From DATLYB01 sp964502525 (lineage in GTDB: Bacteria; Bacteroidota; Bacteroidia; Chitinophagales; CAIOSU01), in assembly GCA_964502525.1 (NCBI GenBank), contig CAZCXH010000207.1, forward strand, positions 1 through 7,385: a stretch of 7,385 nt of DNA, in the 5' to 3' direction. The notes below the pieces were generated by a model that did not search any database, was not told the DNA's origin, and worked only from the letters and a program-made list of their open reading frames with translations. Shown piece after piece: positions 1-6,781 of the stretch (the stretch's first letter is position 1; each line of letters begins with the position of its first letter). The translations under genes and the position numbers were made by a program.

Positions 1-2
1 AT

Positions 3-136
3 CTTTTAAGAAATACAGAAACCGCAGAGGAACACAGAGAAATACATCACAGAGGCAAAGGAGAATACAAAATCCTCCTCTGCTTCCTCTGTGTAAGCCT
101 CTGCGTATCTCTGCGGTTTCTGTATTTTTAAAGAGA
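3..136. repeat. Long imperfect palindrome built from CAGAG-containing units
   Basis: The left arm (about 3-60) and right arm (about 80-136) are inverted copies. The outer 19 bases of the core match perfectly (11-29 with 109-127); the inner parts match with small gaps, leaving a short A-rich loop near 66-75. Both arms are made of irregular 8-10 base units ending in CAGAG (CCGCAGAG, ACACAGAG, TCACAGAG). Transcribed, it could fold into a long hairpin and act as a terminator or processing site. Similar CTCTGTG/CTCTGCG palindromes are, from general knowledge, common in intergenic DNA of environmental bacteria, so a dispersed repeat is likely. It may begin outside the window. Confidence 0.8.
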
Positions 137-150
137 ATAGTAATACATTT

Positions 151-321
151 TTAGAATATATTGACATAAAGCAAATCCTTGCCTGACGCATATTCCAGAA
201 ACTTGTGTGCATAGGCGAGCCAGAAGGAGAGGGAGTAAGTGGTAAAATTTTTAGAACTGCCCATTAGAAAGAAAAGGATCGTATTCACCTCGCTTCTTCT
301 CAATCTCTGTTTGGTAGCCAC
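151..321 (-). CDS. Possible small hypothetical protein (56 codons, GTG start)
   Basis: I do not recognise this protein. A minus-strand frame runs from GTG (319-321) to TAA (151-153) and would give 56 residues. There is an internal ATG at 262-264 that would give 37. The N-terminus is basic (ATKQRLRR), followed by a hydrophobic stretch (TILFFLM), an aromatic-rich middle (SFWLAYAHKFLEY) and the C-terminal end GKDLLYVNIF. It lies between the palindrome and the stop of the large surface protein, on the same strand. A second frame overlapping its 5' half also reads plausibly as protein, so this appearance is weak evidence. It may equally be a remnant or part of a dispersed repeat. Confidence 0.25.
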   Translation of the reverse strand: MATKQRLRRSEVNTILFFLMGSSKNFTTYSLSFWLAYAHKFLEYASGKDLLYVNIF

Positions 322-400
322 GGCAGGAAGGCAAGATTACAAATATGTGAGGGGAGTTGCTCGATGGGCTATTGGATGAATAGGTTCAATCACCCTGCCG

Positions 401-3400
401 CTATCTTATCACCATCACCTTGCTCATCATTCTTTTACCCTCGTGCTCAATGCCCAGAATATAAAAGCCTCCTGAAAATTCACGGGTGTCAATGGAGAGG
501 CTGCTGCCGGTGAAATCTTTTGAATAGATAATGCATCCGTTCAGGTTATAGATAATGGCTGTTCCGGTCATTTCGCTGTTCAGTTGCATGGTAAGAGTGG
601 AAGATGCGGGATTGGGAAACACCACGGGTCTTTCGGCTGATTGCGGCCCGATTGCATTGATTTGCCCGCTGCCGGCATAGCCATCAAAGCTCAGCTTATC
701 CACCATAAGGCGCGAGGCTCCTTTTGCGGGCTTCTTGCCCTGGCACCTCGCATAGATGATGGCAGTATCAGGCGTCACGGTGCTTAACACATAGCTGATG
801 GGTATCTCAAACATGGAGAACTCCGTCACTGAGTCGGCACGGGTAAACTGTCCGGTGCCGATTATCTGGCGGTTGAAAATCATTGCGACTTCAATGGTCA
901 TCGTGTCGCCATTCACCGGCAACCATTTATAAAAGCCATGGAGGCTTTGGTGCCGCTCATATACCGGAAATCCATTCCGCGTGGCCTTGTCAAAAATTGA
1001 AGCCCTGTTTGATATTTCCGAACTGATCCAGCTGTCGCTGCCAAGGGGCATGTTGGCAAGTTCCGCTGCATAATCATCAGGCGCTTTGAAAAATGAGCGG
1101 GTAACCAATGGCGGAGGAGCGGGGGTATCAACGAGGGCATGCTTGAGGTAAAACCAATCCGTCAGAACGGTGTTGGAATAGCCGAACCAGTGTTCGAGGT
1201 CGCCATTATAGACAGCAGGTGACGATGGAACCGCGGCAATATCATCAATAACCATGTAGTTATTGATGCCGGCATCTGATCCATCGGGAGAGCTTGACAT
1301 GAACCCTACTATCAGGCTATCGGGCATCAGCCCTGAGTTGTAAGCAATGGGGAAGGATAAACGCTTAAACGCTCCTCCGGAGTTACCGTTAAGCGCTTCC
1401 ACCGTTGTGCTGATATCATTGTAGGCGGAGTCGTAGAGGTGAGCGAGGAAAATAGCATTCTCGCCAGGATGTATATAATAGTCTGCAAAGAATGAAATGG
1501 AATCAGGACGGGCGTGAAAGGGCGCTCCGCGTATAAAACCCGGAAAATCTGTGCCGTTGTCATAGAGTATTCCGGTCGCTGCAACGTTGGATTTGGAGAT
1601 TTTGAGGGCGTAATTTCCCGAATGTCCCGCAACCCGTTCAAAGTCATCGCCCATCACGGTCCATCCGCGCGGAAGGATATATGTTTTTTCTTCCCAATGC
1701 TGAAAATCCCAGTCGGGAATGACGGTATAGCCGGTATAGAGCTGTTTCATTTCCCCGTAATAAACAGGTCCTGATGCAATCTCAGCCTTCAGCCTGAAGT
1801 AATAGAGCGTGTTGTCCTGCAGCCCGCTGACAGATGCAGCCACCTTCTGCGTGGTTGGATCATTGACAGCAGGGGGCGCTGCCTGCGCCACCATGCCCAA
1901 CTCGGGAGTGGCGCCATATTCGAAGCTCAGGTCAACAGCCTGGTGGAAGCCTCCTATCTCGCCATTAAACTGTCCGGATGTTGCGGTGAATTTTGCTGCG
2001 GCCAACGTGCGGACGAAATCATCCGGGGAAAACTTGGTATAAAACTGCAGCGTGTCGCCATACAGCGTTTCCAATGCCGTTTCAGCTTTCAGCCTGAAAT
2101 AGCAGAGCGTGGCAGGAGTGAGGGAAGTGATGACGGCTGATAAAGCGCGCTCCGATGAATCATAGACCAAATTCGGATCAGCGGGAATGGAATTATCAAA
2201 GCTCATGCTGCCTTCGCTGTAGTCAAAGCTGAGGGTGACGGGAATTCTAAAACCAGCGACCAGTCCATTAAGCGTAGCCGACAAATCCGCCACATTGGAA
2301 GCAGGCAGCGTTTGAATCCCGCTGAAATACCCGCCCCCCGAGAAGAAGGAAAGCGTATCACTATAATAACTGCTCAAACCATTGACGCCCTTCAGCCTGA
2401 AATAATAGACGGTATTGCTTTGCAACCCGCTTACGGCAGCGCTCAGGGCTTGCAGCGCGGTGTCATTCACCGTGGCAGGCGTTGCGGCAGCCTGGCTGGC
2501 AAAGGCGGAAGAAGTGCCGTATTCAAAAACTAAATTCATCGCAACCGGAAACCCGCGGATGCTGCCGTGCAATATCACGGATGTGTCAGTAATGTCCGAG
2601 GCAGGCAGTGTTTTCAACTCAGTGCCGGAACCGCCCGCGTAGAATGACAGCGTATCGCCATAAACGGTTCCGCCAAGGGTCCAGCTTTTAACAAGGTAGC
2701 GGTAAGTGGTATTAGGCAGCAAAGTGGGAAAATTATATTGAACCGGAGCCAGGGTGGCGCTATTGACAAATCCCGGATAGGGGGTTTCACCGAAATTCAA
2801 GTTATCGAAGGAGAGGAGAAAAGAATATACAGAACTATAGCCATGCGAGTTAACCGAAGCATGGAGCACCGCCTGCGTGGAATTTATTACAGCTCCTCCC
2901 GTAATGGCAACGGGAGGCGGTGCGGTATTGCAGATGTATTGCCGGCCCCATTTGCCGCACACGAACCCGAAGCTGGTGTCGTGAAACCTTACGGCATTAA
3001 ATTGCACTGCACTGTCGGTGCCGGGAATCAGCAGGGGCGCCCAGGAGGCACCGCCATCCGTTGTCTTCAGCACTATAGCGCGGTCGCCCACAGCATAGCC
3101 GGTGCCTGCATCCGCAAAATGAATATCGCGGAGCATGCTGCCCGGCTCGTCTATGCTGATTGTCCACGTATTGCCACCGTTAGTAGTTTGCAGCAGTGTG
3201 CGGATGGAGTCATCGGAAGGATAGCCGCCTGCAATGAAGCCGTGATTCGCATCGGTAAACCAGATAGCATTAAAATTTCTTTGAACCGGAGCGGCAACAG
3301 GAGTCCAGGTGGCACCGCCATTAGCGGTTTTCAGGATGACCCCGCTGTCGCCCACGGCAAAGCCTGTTGTGCCTGTGGGGAAATGAACCGAATGGAGCCA

Positions 3401-3988
3401 ATAACCGGGCTGGTCATGCGCCACGCTCCACGCCTGCCCACCGTTGATGCTTCGCAGGATGGTCTGCATGCCTCCCGCCACGGAGTCCGAATGTTCTCCT
3501 CCGGCAATAATCATATCCTGTGAGTTGATAATAAATATTTTGTTGAAATCACGACTGACGGACGGGCTTCCCGGCACCCAGCTTTCTCCCCCGTCCGTTG
3601 TCACGCTGATTTTGCCGCCCCAGCCGACAGCAATGCCGTTATCCGGATCAGTGAAGTCCATTGATCTGATCCAATTTGGATTGGGATCGGCATAATTAAC
3701 AACGTTCCACAATCCCAAACCCGAAATGGTGGTTTTGAATACAGCCGGTGATATCTCGGTTTGAGACGGGTTGATAATATGCCAGCCTCCTGCGGTGATG
3801 ATGGTGTCGTGATTGAAAATTTTTACGGTGTTAATGTCCCGTCCGTTGGGGGCGGGCGAATAGTACCACTGCTGGCAGCACACATGAAGCGATGCGAATA
3901 AAACTGCACATAAGAAAGTGGTTTTAATTAAATCATTTCTGTGAGGACTCTGTTGACTGCCTGCGGTATAAGTGATGTTGCAACTCAT
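401..3988 (-). CDS. Large secreted surface protein: YCF48/BNR propeller, Fn3-like repeats, T9SS type A sorting domain
   Basis: This 1195-residue protein is probably exported by Sec and then anchored or released by the type IX secretion system. The only usable start is ATG at 3986-3988; it leaves a 20-residue polar leader before a hydrophobic segment (about 21-36, ending HVCCQQ), read as a signal peptide. Residues about 83-353 form a YCF48/BNR-like beta-propeller with five TxGGxxW motifs (near 128, 177, 218, 265 and 306). Residues 357-751 hold four Fn3-like repeats, three of which carry YFRLK. Residues about 757-920 and 926-1105 look like two jelly-roll, carbohydrate-binding-like domains, each opening with a D(F/L)xHW motif (WDFQHW, GDLEHW). 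Residues 1113-1195 are the T9SS type A sorting domain, with FPNPAS, GGFYIL and final KVMVIR. No catalytic site is visible, so adhesion or polymer binding is inferred. It is the last gene on this strand before the palindrome; no clear terminator follows. Confidence 0.92.
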   Translation of the reverse strand: MSCNITYTAGSQQSPHRNDLIKTTFLCAVLFASLHVCCQQWYYSPAPNGRDINTVKIFNHDTIITAGGWHIINPSQTEISPAVFKTTISGLGLWNVVNYADPNPNWIRSMDFTDPDNGIAVGWGGKISVTTDGGESWVPGSPSVSRDFNKIFIINSQDMIIAGGEHSDSVAGGMQTILRSINGGQAWSVAHDQPGYWLHSVHFPTGTTGFAVGDSGVILKTANGGATWTPVAAPVQRNFNAIWFTDANHGFIAGGYPSDDSIRTLLQTTNGGNTWTISIDEPGSMLRDIHFADAGTGYAVGDRAIVLKTTDGGASWAPLLIPGTDSAVQFNAVRFHDTSFGFVCGKWGRQYICNTAPPPVAITGGAVINSTQAVLHASVNSHGYSSVYSFLLSFDNLNFGETPYPGFVNSATLAPVQYNFPTLLPNTTYRYLVKSWTLGGTVYGDTLSFYAGGSGTELKTLPASDITDTSVILHGSIRGFPVAMNLVFEYGTSSAFASQAAATPATVNDTALQALSAAVSGLQSNTVYYFRLKGVNGLSSYYSDTLSFFSGGGYFSGIQTLPASNVADLSATLNGLVAGFRIPVTLSFDYSEGSMSFDNSIPADPNLVYDSSERALSAVITSLTPATLCYFRLKAETALETLYGDTLQFYTKFSPDDFVRTLAAAKFTATSGQFNGEIGGFHQAVDLSFEYGATPELGMVAQAAPPAVNDPTTQKVAASVSGLQDNTLYYFRLKAEIASGPVYYGEMKQLYTGYTVIPDWDFQHWEEKTYILPRGWTVMGDDFERVAGHSGNYALKISKSNVAATGILYDNGTDFPGFIRGAPFHARPDSISFFADYYIHPGENAIFLAHLYDSAYNDISTTVEALNGNSGGAFKRLSFPIAYNSGLMPDSLIVGFMSSSPDGSDAGINNYMVIDDIAAVPSSPAVYNGDLEHWFGYSNTVLTDWFYLKHALVDTPAPPPLVTRSFFKAPDDYAAELANMPLGSDSWISSEISNRASIFDKATRNGFPVYERHQSLHGFYKWLPVNGDTMTIEVAMIFNRQIIGTGQFTRADSVTEFSMFEIPISYVLSTVTPDTAIIYARCQGKKPAKGASRLMVDKLSFDGYAGSGQINAIGPQSAERPVVFPNPASSTLTMQLNSEMTGTAIIYNLNGCIIYSKDFTGSSLSIDTREFSGGFYILGIEHEGKRMMSKVMVIR
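1736..2920 (-). repeat. Four tandem Fn3-like repeats of about 100 codons
   Basis: The repeats cover residues about 357-450, 455-551, 555-652 and 656-751. The last three share LPAS/LAAA openings, an F(D/E)Y strand and a YFRLK strand at residues 529, 630 and 730; repeats 1-3 end in YGDTL or a close variant (YYGEM in the fourth). The first is the most diverged (YRYLVKSW in place of YYFRLK). The similarity is visible in DNA: the stretch reading CTTCAGCCTGAA recurs near 1787, 2088 and 2389 at 300-base intervals, so the expansion was by tandem duplication. Fn3-like arrays usually act as spacers or binding modules in surface proteins. Confidence 0.8.
2930..3742 (-). repeat. YCF48/BNR beta-propeller blades within the surface protein
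   Basis: Five TxGGxxW-type motifs (TTDGGESW, SINGGQAW, TANGGATW, TTNGGNTW, TTDGGASW) lie at residue spacings of about 49, 41, 47 and 41. The alternation shows that blades were duplicated in pairs: residues about 147-237 and 238-329 match each other better than neighbouring blades do. Both pairs share an AGG..SD insertion in the first blade, then a D.PG segment and TG.AVGD in the second. A degenerate blade (VFKTTISGLGLW) precedes them. Confidence 0.8.
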
Positions 3989-4083
3989 ATGTTAAAGTTA
4001 CATACAATCAAATATTTGGTTATCCCAAAACTATATAATATCGGTTTTTCGGATGGAACCTGAAATTCAGTTGAAGCATATTC

Positions 4084-4971
4084 CTATAACAGCGCAGCCC
4101 CGATCACGCCTGCCGAATCACCCAATTCGTTTTGAACGATCAGCGTTTCCACAATATCGCTGAACACATTTTTATGCACCGCTTTAATACCCTCATTATA
4201 AAGAAAAGGAACATTTGATACCCCGCCCCCCAGCACAATCGCGTCCGGATCGAGGATGTTGATGATATTGGCAAGCGCGATTCCAAAATTTTCAATGAAC
4301 TCTTGTTTCCATCGGTCAGTCATGACATCCGGCTCCTGCTCCGCCTTTTGAACAATGTCCTTCATCGCAAGCTTCTTTCCGCCAGATTCCATCCATCGTT
4401 TCTCCAATGCTGTGCCGCTGATATAGGCTTCCACGCAGCCGCGCTTGCCGCAATAACAAGGCTTTCCATGCGGATGCAGAACGCTATGCCCCCATTCCCC
4501 GGCAACGAAATTTTTTCCATCATGCGCCTTCCCGTTGATCACAATTCCCCCGCCCACGCCCGTGCCCATGATAACCCCAAACACCATGTGATGCCCTTTT
4601 GCAGCACCCATCGTTGCTTCCGCAACCGCAAAACAGTTGGCGTCATTGGCGATTTTTATGGATTGCCCCAGCCTTTTCTCAAGGTCTTGCTTCAAAGGCC
4701 GTCCGTTAAGGCAGAGCGTGTTGCTGTTGCGCATGAGTCCGGTCTTTGGAGAAACCGTTCCGGGAGTGCCGATGCCAATTGTGCCGCTGCCACCGGCAGC
4801 CTTTTTCAGGTCATCAGCAAGTTGGACTATTCTGCTGACGATGAATTCATATCCCTTCTCCTGCAGCGTGGGTACCCGTTTCCGCATCAGAATACTGTTG
4901 CGTTCATCCAGCAGCACGCCTTCTATCTTGGTGCCGCCAAGGTCAATGCCGATTTTGCAGGAGCGCGCCAG
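4084..4971 (-). CDS. ROK-family sugar kinase, start codon uncertain
   Basis: ROK kinases phosphorylate hexoses such as glucose, fructose or N-acetylglucosamine with ATP in the cytoplasm. Numbered from a CTG at 4969-4971 (295 residues), the frame shows the ATP-binding motif DLGGTK (10-15), catalytic aspartate in NDAN (110), MGTGVGGG (135-142), the EWGH motif (159-162), the ROK zinc signature CxCGxxGCxE (172-181) and DPDAIVLGGGV (241-251), so the enzyme looks complete. The substrate cannot be read from sequence; the zinc signature fits glucokinase, fructokinase and GlcNAc-kinase branches. The first normal in-frame start (GTG, 4915-4917) would cut off DLGGTK and is unlikely. Upstream, the frame is closed by TGA at 5002-5004. 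An ATG at 5003-5005 lies in another frame and would join only through a one-base shift. CTG is a placeholder start. It lies 84-118 bases after the TPR gene on the same strand and may be co-transcribed. Confidence 0.85.
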   Translation of the reverse strand: MARSCKIGIDLGGTKIEGVLLDERNSILMRKRVPTLQEKGYEFIVSRIVQLADDLKKAAGGSGTIGIGTPGTVSPKTGLMRNSNTLCLNGRPLKQDLEKRLGQSIKIANDANCFAVAEATMGAAKGHHMVFGVIMGTGVGGGIVINGKAHDGKNFVAGEWGHSVLHPHGKPCYCGKRGCVEAYISGTALEKRWMESGGKKLAMKDIVQKAEQEPDVMTDRWKQEFIENFGIALANIINILDPDAIVLGGGVSNVPFLYNEGIKAVHKNVFSDIVETLIVQNELGDSAGVIGAALL

Positions 4972-5001
4972 GATATTGTCAATGTTTGCGGGGTGCAGAT
5001 G

Positions 5002-5088
5002 TCATGTTTTATACGGTATTTCTGCAGTATCCGGAATACAGGCCTTCATATCAAATTGCGTATTACCGGCAGTGACTGCAAGAATCAT
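5002..5088 (-). CDS. Possible 28-codon leader or remnant between the TPR and ROK genes
   Basis: Unrecognised. ATG at 5086-5088 begins one base after the TGA of the TPR gene (5090-5092). The frame runs 28 codons (starting MILAVTAGNTQFDM, ending EIPYKT) to TGA at 5002-5004. That TGA overlaps an ATG (5003-5005) in the ATGA arrangement typical of coupled genes. The frame is the same as the ROK frame downstream, so the TGA separates it from ROK. It could be a short coupling peptide, a leader, or the remains of an N-terminal extension of ROK. No homology can be claimed. Confidence 0.2.
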   Translation of the reverse strand: MILAVTAGNTQFDMKACIPDTAEIPYKT

Positions 5089-5089
5089 G

Positions 5090-5968
5090 TCATTGATTCA
5101 TCTCATCCATAATTAATTTGGCTTTTTCACTATAAGCACCTCCCTCATCGTAGATCGCCTTTAAAGCCTTAACTGCTTCTCTTTTCTTCCGGTCTTTCAG
5201 GAAGAGCAAAGCCTTATACCATTTGGCATGTTCGCTGAATGAGCCGTTGTTTTTTATCACATTGTCGAAATCGGATTGGGCTTGTTTGATGTTCCCTATC
5301 TCAAGGTTAGTTATTCCGCTGTAGAACATCGCGTCATAATTAGCAGGGTTATTCTCCAGATAACCGCTGAACACCTCCTTCGCTTTCTGATACTCCTTTC
5401 TCTCATAAAACAGCATCGCCTTTCCCAGTTCGTCTAAGTTTTCCTCGTTTTCCGACCTGGATGAAGTTGTAATTACGTTGGGATAAGGACTGAAATTATC
5501 AGCGTACAGGCTTCCGGCACTCGGGCCGCTGAAGAAAATAACGTAAGATGGAATAAGCAAAACTGCTATCACTGCAACCGCATATGCAAGCCTCATGGCG
5601 GATGTTGATGGAAAAAGAAACTCGCGCATCTTTTCAAACAAACCGGCAATCGGATCTTCCCTTTGCACAGCCTTTCTTGCCGTTTCCCGGACACGAGATT
5701 CTTCTGCCTCAGATTGGTAGTTAACCTGAACGGACCTTCTCACATCTGTAATGATATCTTTTGCTTGCAGAAGTTCATTCTTCAGCCCGCGATAATCCCT
5801 GTTTGTGAGGGCGAAATTGATAGCCCTGTAAGCCTCCACTTCATCCGCAAGCTTTGATTCGCGCTTCAACTGCTGTTCGAATTCCCTCCGCTCATTCTCC
5901 GGCAGATCACCCGCGAGGTATCTTTCTATTTTATCAAGAAGTTCCATTCCAGGTTCATTCAGTTCCAT
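5090..5968 (-). CDS. Anti-sigma-like membrane protein with periplasmic TPR repeats
   Basis: This 292-residue protein probably controls the sigma factor encoded just upstream. Residues 1-115 are charged and helical, with an ERYLAGDLPENERREFEQQL segment (15-34) typical of N-terminal helices of Bacteroidota anti-sigma-like proteins; no zinc-finger HxxxCxxC is present. One membrane segment lies at about 126-147 (RLAYAVAVIAVLLIPSYVIFF). Residues about 177-280 form three TPR-like units, including ELGKAMLFYERKEYQKAKEV and GITNLEIGNIKQAQSDFDNV. Expected topology is N-terminus in the cytoplasm and TPRs in the periplasm. The start at 5966-5968 is 9 bases after the sigma stop, implying coupling; a second ATG at codon 8 (5945-5947) is possible. 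The anti-sigma role is inferred from gene pairing and layout. It could instead be a scaffold for a protein complex. Confidence 0.82.
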   Translation of the reverse strand: MELNEPGMELLDKIERYLAGDLPENERREFEQQLKRESKLADEVEAYRAINFALTNRDYRGLKNELLQAKDIITDVRRSVQVNYQSEAEESRVRETARKAVQREDPIAGLFEKMREFLFPSTSAMRLAYAVAVIAVLLIPSYVIFFSGPSAGSLYADNFSPYPNVITTSSRSENEENLDELGKAMLFYERKEYQKAKEVFSGYLENNPANYDAMFYSGITNLEIGNIKQAQSDFDNVIKNNGSFSEHAKWYKALLFLKDRKKREAVKALKAIYDEGGAYSEKAKLIMDEMNQ

Positions 5969-5977
5969 CGGTGCTGT

Positions 5978-6562
5978 TTAAATTGTTTGCGTTTGAAATC
6001 TTTTATCCGTTTGCAGCATCTCCTTCAGCCGCTGCCTGCACATGAAAATTTTCTTTTTAGCATAGGAATATTCCCAGCTAAAGCTCTTTGCAATGTCGTC
6101 AAGCCCCCTTTTTTTGTAATAGAACATATCCAGTACGCTCCTGCAGCTTTGATCCATCTCGCTAAGCTTTTCGCTGACGAGATCAATTGTTTTATCATAG
6201 TTCAGCAGGTCGGAAACAAACTCATAGCTTATATCTTCCGCTGAATCGTGATGTTCCTCGAATTCGGTTATCCTGGCCTTGCCGGTGTCACGCAGCCGCT
6301 TCAGCCACAGGTTCTTGCTGACCATTCTGAAGTAGCCCTCAAAATTTTCCGGTTTGTATTTCCCGGCTTTGATATTGGCAACTGCCGTTAACATCACATC
6401 CTGAAAATGATCTTCCGCATCCTCCCTTGTACCGCTGTTGTGCCGGATGTCGCTGTAGATTACCGGGGTCAGTTTCAGGTACAGGTATTCATACACCTCT
6501 CGCTTATTTTCTTTAATGCCTTGCACGATATCTTCCTCGCTATATTGTTTTGCTATTTTCAT
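5978..6562 (-). CDS. ECF-type sigma-70 family RNA polymerase sigma factor
   Basis: This 194-residue protein has the two-domain layout of ECF sigma factors. Region 2 spans about residues 24-92, with the acidic DAEDHFQDVMLTAV segment for core RNA polymerase binding and FEGYFRMVSKNLWLKRLR for -10 recognition. A linker (about 95-125) follows, then region 4 at about 126-183 with a helix-turn-helix (LDDIAKSFSWEYSYAKKKIFMCRQRLKEML). The length is normal for the group. The ATG at 6560-6562 is the only sensible start. Being first in the operon and followed by a membrane protein with an anti-sigma-like N-terminus suggests it is held inactive until an envelope signal arrives. Its target promoters are unknown; autoregulation through the upstream region is possible but not shown. 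Confidence 0.93.
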   Translation of the reverse strand: MKIAKQYSEEDIVQGIKENKREVYEYLYLKLTPVIYSDIRHNSGTREDAEDHFQDVMLTAVANIKAGKYKPENFEGYFRMVSKNLWLKRLRDTGKARITEFEEHHDSAEDISYEFVSDLLNYDKTIDLVSEKLSEMDQSCRSVLDMFYYKKRGLDDIAKSFSWEYSYAKKKIFMCRQRLKEMLQTDKRFQTQTI

Positions 6563-6570
6563 GCTGATAT

Positions 6571-6604
6571 ACCTTTACTTCAAAAAGGTTACCTGTTATA
6601 CAGG
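6571..6604 (-). promoter_or_regulatory. Two small inverted repeats in the sigma-factor leader
   Basis: ACCTTT (6571-6576) pairs with AAAGGT (6584-6589) around a 7-base loop, and CCTGT (6592-6596) pairs with ACAGG (6600-6604) around a 3-base loop. They lie between the candidate promoter and the start codon, so they could fold in the mRNA leader or serve as protein sites. Both are short and may be chance. Confidence 0.25.
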
Positions 6605-6622
6605 AAATTCTTAAAATTCTCA

Positions 6623-6653
6623 CTAAGATAGATTAAATATTTATTCAAGCAAA
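6623..6653 (-). promoter_or_regulatory. Candidate Bacteroidota housekeeping promoter for the sigma/anti-sigma operon
   Basis: On the minus strand, TTTG (6650-6653) is followed after exactly 19 bases by TATCTTAG (6623-6630). The Bacteroidota -33/-7 consensus is TTTG, about 19-21 bases, TAnnTTTG, so the -7 box matches five of six fixed positions. It sits about 60 bases upstream of the sigma ATG, leaving a short leader. Confidence 0.45.
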
Positions 6654-6740
6654 ATTGGCAGGAGCGCTTTGGTTCTCGCTCAGCTGTGTTTCCACAGACT
6701 TATTAAAATGGTTCATCGCAAAAATCCGTACCTTATACAT
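6645..6740 (-). CDS. Possible 31-codon peptide upstream of the sigma gene
   Basis: Unrecognised. The frame runs from ATG (6738-6740) to TGA (6645-6647) and reads MYKVRIFAMNHF at its start and SENQSAPANFA at its end. It overlaps the candidate -33 box of the sigma operon, which argues either against translation or for a decayed gene. Codon choice in its last third (AGC GCT CCT GCC) resembles the coding regions nearby. No domain is visible. Confidence 0.2.
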   Translation of the reverse strand: MYKVRIFAMNHFNKSVETQLSENQSAPANFA

Positions 6741-6781
6741 TGATACATCAATACCCTTTCAGTTAATCACCTTATCATCTT

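Noticed and set aside
11..127. CRISPR-like array
   Set aside because: The CAGAG units are short, irregular and mostly arranged as an inverted repeat, without uniform repeats and unique spacers.
6..212. 68-codon minus-strand frame
   Set aside because: More than half of it is the CAGAG palindrome read as protein, and the remainder overlaps another frame with a more protein-like reading.
2738..3523. 261-codon plus-strand open frame
   Set aside because: It lies wholly antisense to the propeller region of the surface protein, whose domains are clear. Its own translation shows no domain, and it exists because the sense gene is rich in Gly, Ala and Thr codons.
3870..3890. Lipoprotein signal in the surface protein (HVCC)
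   Set aside because: The residues before the cysteine (L-H-V) do not fit a lipobox, which needs a small residue at -1, so an ordinary signal peptide is preferred.
3986..4060. Promoter directly upstream of the surface-protein gene
   Set aside because: TAACTTTA resembles a -7 box but has no TTTG at the right distance and sits only a few bases before the ATG. The 10-base palindrome CAAATATTTG nearby is short enough to be chance.
5002..5004. TGA read through as an amino acid to join the 28-codon frame with ROK
   Set aside because: TGA serves as the stop for the TPR gene, tryptophan is encoded by TGG throughout, and no selenocysteine element is visible.
4303..5112. 269-codon plus-strand open frame
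   Set aside because: It is antisense to the ROK kinase, which carries all family motifs. The antisense translation is rich in Cys, His and Arg without a recognisable domain.
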